Of a stretch of 64,000 nt of DNA, positions 59,724-64,000 are shown piece after piece (within the stretch, counting starts at the first letter, position 1; each line of letters opens with the position of its first letter). Location: contig NZ_JAGGOY010000119.1 in the NCBI RefSeq assembly GCF_018614095.1, forward strand, positions 35,379-99,378. The letters are read 5' to 3'. The translations under genes were made by a program, and so were the position numbers. The notes under the pieces were generated by a model that searched no databases, was not told the origin of the DNA, and saw nothing but the letters and a program-made list of their open reading frames with translations. Origin of the DNA: Streptomyces sp. ISL-87. Its GTDB lineage: Bacteria; Actinomycetota; Actinomycetes; Streptomycetales; Streptomycetaceae.

Positions 59724-61008
59724 CGAGACGCAGCGGGGCGTGGCCCCAGGCGCAGAGTCCCGCGAAGGAAGGGGCCCGCGGCACGCGGCGCCCCGGAAGT
59801 CGCTGCTGAACAAGATCCAGATACCTGTCGGCAAGACGATGGCGCTCGCGGCGATGCCGACGGCGGTCTTCGTCGGGATGGGCATGGCGCCGAAGCTGGC
59901 CATGGCCGACGACAAGGAGATCCCCTTCGCGCCCGGACCGTGCGTCACGCGGTCCGACGAACCCACGGAGTCGGCGTCGCCCACGCCGTCCAAGACGCCC
60001 TCGCCGAGTACGTCGCCCACCGCGACCCCCTCGCCGAGCGCGTCCGCGACGGCCCCGAAGCCCGGGGTGACCCCGTCGGCTCCGAAGCCGTCCGCGAGCA
60101 AGACGGCGGAGAAGCCGGCCGCCACCACGACGACGGCGCCGGCTGCGAAGCAGGCGTCCCCGACCGCGTCCCCGTCCCCGACGGCGACCAAGACGACGAA
60201 CCCGCTGGACCCGCTGGGAGTCGGCGACGCCCTCACGGGCCTCGTGAACGAGCTCGGCAAGCCCCTCGCGGACGCGACGAAGACGGCCACCCCGACGCCG
60301 ACCCCGTCGACCACGACCAAGACACCCACCCCCGACCCGTCCGCGGACGCGATCCGCGAGGCGGCGAAGAAGGCGGGCGTCTCGGTCGAGGAGCTGACCC
60401 AGGACGTCAAGGACACGGCCAAGACCCCGAAGGACGAGACGGGCAAGGCCACCGACGGCAAGGCGACCGCCTCGCCCTCCCCCTCGGCCTCGGCGACGAA
60501 GGACGCGGACGGGAAGGAACCCTTCCCCTGTCCGACGTACGACGCCAAGGCGCTCGCGGACGCCGAACTGGAGACGGGGATCCCGCTCCTGCCGGACGAG
60601 CCGTGGTACCTCGACAGCTCGCTGCTGACCCTCTACGGCCTGGACTACCACGGCATCGTCGAGGTGAAGACGGCGGGCGGCAAGACCAAGAAGGTCCTGA
60701 AGTTCACCGCGGACTCGCTGGACATCAAGGACCTCTACCAGACGGTCGGCAAGACCGGGAACGTCGCGCACCTGAAGTCCCGCCCTGGCTCCACCTCCAA
60801 GATCCGCGGCGCCACGGTGACGATGTACACCGAGAGTCTCAAGGGCAACCTCTTCGGGCTCATCCCGATCGAGTTCACCCCGAACAGCCCGCCGCCCCTG
60901 AACGTCCCGTTCGCGTTCTTCACGAACGTCAAGGTCGTCCAGGCCGGCCAGTTCGGCGGCACCCTCACCGTCCCGGGCCTCAAGAACTACGTCGGCCCGC
61001 CGGAGTAG
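59713..61008 (+). CDS. Exported Ser/Thr/Pro-rich protein of the DUF6230 cassette
   Basis: 431 residues from GTG 59713 (GGGAGGAA upstream), overlapping the DUF6114 gene by 11 bases. A hydrophobic segment (MALAAMPTAVFVGMGMAP, about 41-58) ends at an AMA-type cleavage site. A roughly 200-residue Thr/Pro/Ser/Lys linker follows, then a C-terminal globular domain from about 270 with one Cys pair partner (FPCP). Its end, GGTLTVPGLKNYVG, resembles the end of the DUF6230 protein. The linker looks like a wall-spanning, probably glycosylated spacer. Function unknown. Confidence 0.78.
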   Translation: MRGDETQRGVAPGAESREGRGPRHAAPRKSLLNKIQIPVGKTMALAAMPTAVFVGMGMAPKLAMADDKEIPFAPGPCVTRSDEPTESASPTPSKTPSPSTSPTATPSPSASATAPKPGVTPSAPKPSASKTAEKPAATTTTAPAAKQASPTASPSPTATKTTNPLDPLGVGDALTGLVNELGKPLADATKTATPTPTPSTTTKTPTPDPSADAIREAAKKAGVSVEELTQDVKDTAKTPKDETGKATDGKATASPSPSASATKDADGKEPFPCPTYDAKALADAELETGIPLLPDEPWYLDSSLLTLYGLDYHGIVEVKTAGGKTKKVLKFTADSLDIKDLYQTVGKTGNVAHLKSRPGSTSKIRGATVTMYTESLKGNLFGLIPIEFTPNSPPPLNVPFAFFTNVKVVQAGQFGGTLTVPGLKNYVGPPE

Positions 61009-61028
61009 TAGCCCTATATGAGCTGTTG

Positions 61029-61060
61029 ACGGCCCGCGCTTCGCCCGAAGCGCGGGCCGT
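61029..61060 (+). terminator. Terminator of the DUF6230 cassette
   Basis: A perfect 14-bp stem, 61029-61042 with 61047-61060 (arms ACGGCCCGCGCTTC and its complement), a 4-nt GCCC loop, followed by TTCTCGT. Confidence 0.85.
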
Positions 61061-61152
61061 TCTCGTATGACGAGGGCAACGGGTTCAACGTCTACCGTTC
61101 CCGGACGTCTCCCGGCGGCAGATCGCCGAGACCGACGCCGGGTGAGAACACA

Positions 61153-61202
61153 CCGAGGGCGGCACCCCGGATCCTGGAAGGGATCCCGGGTGCCGCCCTC
61201 GG
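61153..61202 (-). terminator. Terminator of pyk
   Basis: A 22-bp stem with one mismatch, 61153-61174 with 61181-61202, and a 6-nt loop (TGGAAG), 21 bp beyond the pyk stop. It is convergent with the cassette terminator at 61029, so the two operons are well insulated. Confidence 0.85.
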
Positions 61203-61222
61203 TCTCTGTGCGGCAGAGTCGA

Positions 61223-62656
61223 TCAGGCCTGGGCGGCAGCCGCGCCCAGGTGGTGGACGCGGACCATGTTGGTCGTGCCCGGGACGCCGGGGGGAGAGCC
61301 GGCCGTGATGATCATGATGTCGCCCTGGTTGTGGCGCCCCAGCTTGCGCACCTCGGCGTCCACCAGGTCGACCATCGCGTCGGTGTTGTCCACGTGCGGG
61401 ACGATGGCCGACTCGACGCCCCAGCTCAGCGTGAGCTGGTTGCGGGTGTTCACGTCGGTGGTGAAGGCCAGGATCGGCTGCGAGGCGCGGTAGCGCGACA
61501 GCCGGCGGGCGGTGTCACCGGACTGGGTGAAGGCGACCAGCGACTTCGCGTCCAGGAAGTCCGCGATCTCGCAGGCCGCGCGGGCCACGGAGCCGCCCTG
61601 GGTACGGGGCTTCTTACCCGGGACCAGCGGCTGGAGGCCCTTGGAGAGGAGCTCCTCCTCGGCCGCCGCGACGATCTTCGACATCGTCTTGACGGTCTCG
61701 ATCGGGTAGGCGCCCACCGAGGACTCGGCCGACAGCATGACCGCGTCCGCCCCGTCCAGGATCGCGTTGGCGACGTCGGACGCCTCGGCGCGGGTCGGGC
61801 GGGAGTTGGTGATCATCGACTCCATCATCTGGGTCGCGACGATCACCGGCTTGGCGTTGCGGCGGCACATCTCGATGAGCCGCTTCTGGACCATCGGGAC
61901 CTTTTCGAGCGGGTACTCGACGGCCAGGTCGCCACGGGCCACCATGACCGCGTCGAAGGCGTCGACCACGGCGGCCATGTTCTCGACGGCCTGCGGCTTC
62001 TCCACCTTGGCGATGACGGGGACCCGGCGGCCCTCCTCGTCCATCACCTTGTGGACGTCCTTGACGTCGCTGGCGTCGCGGACGAAGGACAGGGCGACCA
62101 TGTCGCAGCCCATCCGCAGGGCGAAGCGGAGGTCGTCGACGTCCTTCTCCGACAGGGCGGGGACGTTCACGGCGGCACCCGGCAGGTTGATGCCCTTGTG
62201 GTCCGAGATGACACCGCCCTCGATGACGATGGTCTTGACCCGCGGGCCGTCGACCTCCGTCACCCGGAGCTCGACGTTGCCGTCGTTGATCAGGATCTGG
62301 TCGCCCTTGGACACATCGCCCGGGAGGCCCTTGTAGGTGGTTCCACAGATGGACTTGTCGCCCGGGACGTCCTCGGTGGTGATGGTGAACTCGTCACCGC
62401 GCACCAGCTCGACGGGACCCTCGGCGAAGGTCTCCAGACGGATCTTCGGGCCCTGGAGGTCGGCGAGGACGCCGACCGCGCGCCCGGTGTCCTCGGAGAC
62501 CTTCCGGACGCGGTCGTACCGCTCCTGGTGTTCTGCCTGGGATCCGTGGCTGAAGTTGAATCGGGCCACGTTCATACCTGCCTCGATGAGCGCTTTCAGC
62601 TGCTCATACGAGTCGACGGCGGGGCCCAGCGTGCAGACGATTTTGGAACGGCGCAT
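61223..62656 (-). CDS. pyk: Pyruvate kinase
   Basis: Converts phosphoenolpyruvate and ADP to pyruvate and ATP. 477 residues, beginning MRRSKIVCTLGPAVDSYEQL. Key motifs are the substrate/Mg segment NVARFNFSHGSQAEH, the Glu in VIAKVEKPQAVEN, MVARGDLAVEYPLEKVP and the signature PVIVATQMMESM; the C-terminal allosteric domain is complete. TAGGAT ends 7 nt before the ATG and there is no ribosome site, which suggests a leaderless mRNA separate from ackA. Confidence 0.97.
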   Translation of the reverse strand: MRRSKIVCTLGPAVDSYEQLKALIEAGMNVARFNFSHGSQAEHQERYDRVRKVSEDTGRAVGVLADLQGPKIRLETFAEGPVELVRGDEFTITTEDVPGDKSICGTTYKGLPGDVSKGDQILINDGNVELRVTEVDGPRVKTIVIEGGVISDHKGINLPGAAVNVPALSEKDVDDLRFALRMGCDMVALSFVRDASDVKDVHKVMDEEGRRVPVIAKVEKPQAVENMAAVVDAFDAVMVARGDLAVEYPLEKVPMVQKRLIEMCRRNAKPVIVATQMMESMITNSRPTRAEASDVANAILDGADAVMLSAESSVGAYPIETVKTMSKIVAAAEEELLSKGLQPLVPGKKPRTQGGSVARAACEIADFLDAKSLVAFTQSGDTARRLSRYRASQPILAFTTDVNTRNQLTLSWGVESAIVPHVDNTDAMVDLVDAEVRKLGRHNQGDIMIITAGSPPGVPGTTNMVRVHHLGAAAAQA

Positions 62657-62719
62657 GGAGCGGATCCTATCGGTTTGTTTCGTAGCGGAATATTCCGTCT
62701 GGTGGAAAGTCCAAAGTGA

Positions 62720-63934
62720 CTACCCGGTAACCAGCGCGTAGGCCTGCGCGGCGATCTCCAGCTCCTCATCCGTCGGGACCACGGCCACCGCCACCCGGGC
62801 GTACTCCGCGGAGATCAGCCGCGGCTCCCGGGAGCGCACCGCGTTCGCCTCCAGGTCCAGCACCAGGCCCAGCTCCGCCAGACCCTCCACGGCAGCTTCC
62901 CGGACCTGGTGGGCGTTCTCGCCCACCCCGGCCGTGAACGCCACCGCGTCCACCCGGCCGAGGACCGCCGAGTAGGCGCCGATGTACTTCTTCAGGCGGT
63001 GGATGTACGCGTCGAAGGCGACCGTCGCCGCCTCGTCGCCCTCGCCCGCGCGCCGCAGTACCTCGCGCATGTCGTTGTCGCCGCACATGCCCAGCAGACC
63101 GCTCTTCTTGTTCAGGAGCGAATCGATCTCATCCACCGAGAAACCGCCCACCCGCGCCAGGTGGAACACGACCGCCGGATCCAGATCGCCCGAGCGGGTC
63201 CCCATGACCAGGCCCTCCAGCGGGGTCAGACCCATCGACGTCTCCACGCACACCCCGCCCCGCACCGCCGAGGCCGAGGCGCCGTTGCCCAGGTGCAGCA
63301 CGATCACGTTCACGTCCTCCACCGGCTTGCCGAGCAGCCGGGCCGTGGCCCGCGAGACGTACGCGTGGGAGGTGCCGTGGAAGCCGTACCGCCGGATGGC
63401 GTACTTGTCCGCCGTCGCGGCGTCTATCGCGTACCGCGCCACGTACTCCGGCATCGTCGAGTGGAAGGCCGTGTCGAAGACCGCGACCTGCGGGAGGTCC
63501 GCACGCAGCGAGCGCGCCACCTCGATGCCGGTCACGTTCGCCGGGTTGTGCAGCGGGGCCAGCGGGATCAGGTTCCGGATCTCCGCGAGCACCTCGTCGT
63601 CGATCACCGTCGGCTGCGTGAACCTGGTCCCGCCGTGCACCACCCGGTGTCCCACGGCGGCCAGTTCGGGAGAGTCCAGCCCCAGCCCGTCGGCGGCGAG
63701 CTCCGCCGCGACGGCCTGGAGCGCGGCCTCGTGGTCGGCGATCGGGCCGAGCCGCTCCCGCTTTCCGCCCTCGGCGCCCGGCCCGGTCAACGGCTCGTGG
63801 ACCAGCCGCGAGGTCTCCTCGCCGATGCGCTCCACCAGGCCGACGGCGAGACGGGAGGAGTCCGCCATGTCGAGCAGCTGGTACTTCACGGACGAGGAGC
63901 CGGAGTTGAGGACGAGTACGCGCGATGCGGTCAC
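62720..63934 (-). CDS. ackA: Acetate kinase
   Basis: Interconverts acetate plus ATP with acetyl phosphate plus ADP. 404 residues from GTG 63934 (MTASRVLVLNSGSSSVKYQLLD); ATG 63946 would add four residues, but its AAGGA touches the codon, so the GTG is preferred. ASKHA-fold motifs: NSGSSSVKY, HRVVHGG with the catalytic Arg, VFDTAFH, RYGFHGTSH and LHLGNGASASAV. pta would normally lie just upstream (beyond the window). Gap to pyk 63 bp. Nothing can be assigned in 63947-64000. Confidence 0.96.
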   Translation of the reverse strand: MTASRVLVLNSGSSSVKYQLLDMADSSRLAVGLVERIGEETSRLVHEPLTGPGAEGGKRERLGPIADHEAALQAVAAELAADGLGLDSPELAAVGHRVVHGGTRFTQPTVIDDEVLAEIRNLIPLAPLHNPANVTGIEVARSLRADLPQVAVFDTAFHSTMPEYVARYAIDAATADKYAIRRYGFHGTSHAYVSRATARLLGKPVEDVNVIVLHLGNGASASAVRGGVCVETSMGLTPLEGLVMGTRSGDLDPAVVFHLARVGGFSVDEIDSLLNKKSGLLGMCGDNDMREVLRRAGEGDEAATVAFDAYIHRLKKYIGAYSAVLGRVDAVAFTAGVGENAHQVREAAVEGLAELGLVLDLEANAVRSREPRLISAEYARVAVAVVPTDEELEIAAQAYALVTG

Positions 63935-64000
63935 GATGAGGGTCATTCCTTCAGGGTGGGGGCTCGGTGGGGTGGGGGACTCAGGCGGCGGGGGGCTCAG

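Overview
The window is a stretch of core chromosome from a Streptomyces. The evidence is very high GC, GTG/TTG starts, near-absence of TTA codons, the filament genes filP and scy, a DasR-type chitinase promoter, a sigma-R-type promoter in front of rpmE, and NucS-type mismatch repair. The gene order matches what I remember of the rho to ackA segment of S. coelicolor. No IS element, prophage, CRISPR array, tRNA or rRNA gene was seen.

Layout. Positions 1-8044 hold the end of thrB, then rho, an LCP cell-wall ligase, rpmE, prfA, prmC, a tRNA threonylcarbamoyl-AMP synthase and an LMW phosphatase-like protein whose nucleophilic Cys is Ser. Positions 8274-10954 hold a divergent glyA and a WecA-type lipid-carrier transferase. 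Positions 11239-19066 are the complete ATP synthase operon atpI-B-E-F-H-A-G-D-C, followed by a DUF2550 gene. On the minus strand, 19752-23615 carries the chiS-chiR-chiC chitinase locus with two DasR-like boxes. Positions 23832-32399 hold cobalamin adenosyltransferase, a 3-hydroxyacyl-CoA dehydrogenase, a STAS protein, a large membrane-anchored NTPase, nucS, an LLM oxidoreductase and small conserved proteins. Positions 32475-36399 hold two tandem ABC-2 ATPase/permease pairs. Positions 36516-42307 hold filP and scy, the coiled-coil proteins of polar growth.

Positions 42453-45373 hold methylmalonyl-CoA epimerase, a thiolase, meaB and a 24-codon gene that looks like ribosomal protein bL37. Positions 45466-54054 hold a PepSY protein, a MarR regulator, three adjacent AIM24 paralogues, two DUF3817 membrane proteins, a frameshifted small gene containing a TTA codon, an uncharacterised membrane protein, an ArsR-like regulator facing an MFS transporter, and a second MarR regulator. 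Positions 54130-57793 hold icmA (isobutyryl-CoA mutase large subunit), a TetR regulator and a YbbN-like thioredoxin-TPR protein. After a 598-bp non-coding stretch rich in inverted repeats comes a three-gene exported/membrane cassette (DUF6230, DUF6114 and a Ser/Thr/Pro-rich protein). Pyruvate kinase and acetate kinase close the window on the minus strand.

How the genes connect. Epimerase, MeaB, the adenosyltransferase, IcmA, the thiolase and the 3-hydroxyacyl-CoA dehydrogenase all serve short-chain and branched acyl-CoA interconversion and B12-dependent rearrangement, which supplies polyketide and central metabolism. rho, rpmE, prfA, prmC and the atp operon are growth functions. FilP and Scy organise tip growth. 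Pyk and AckA link glycolysis to acetate.

The most notable sequence-level observations are a perfect 24-bp palindrome over the predicted icmA -10 box, a structured leader before the DUF6230 cassette, the phosphatase without its nucleophile plus a partial duplication of its 3' end, a STAS protein with Ala at the phosphorylation site, and at least eleven genes whose -10 box lies 6-8 nt before the start codon, as expected for leaderless mRNAs. Family assignments are from sequence recognition alone; no search was run.
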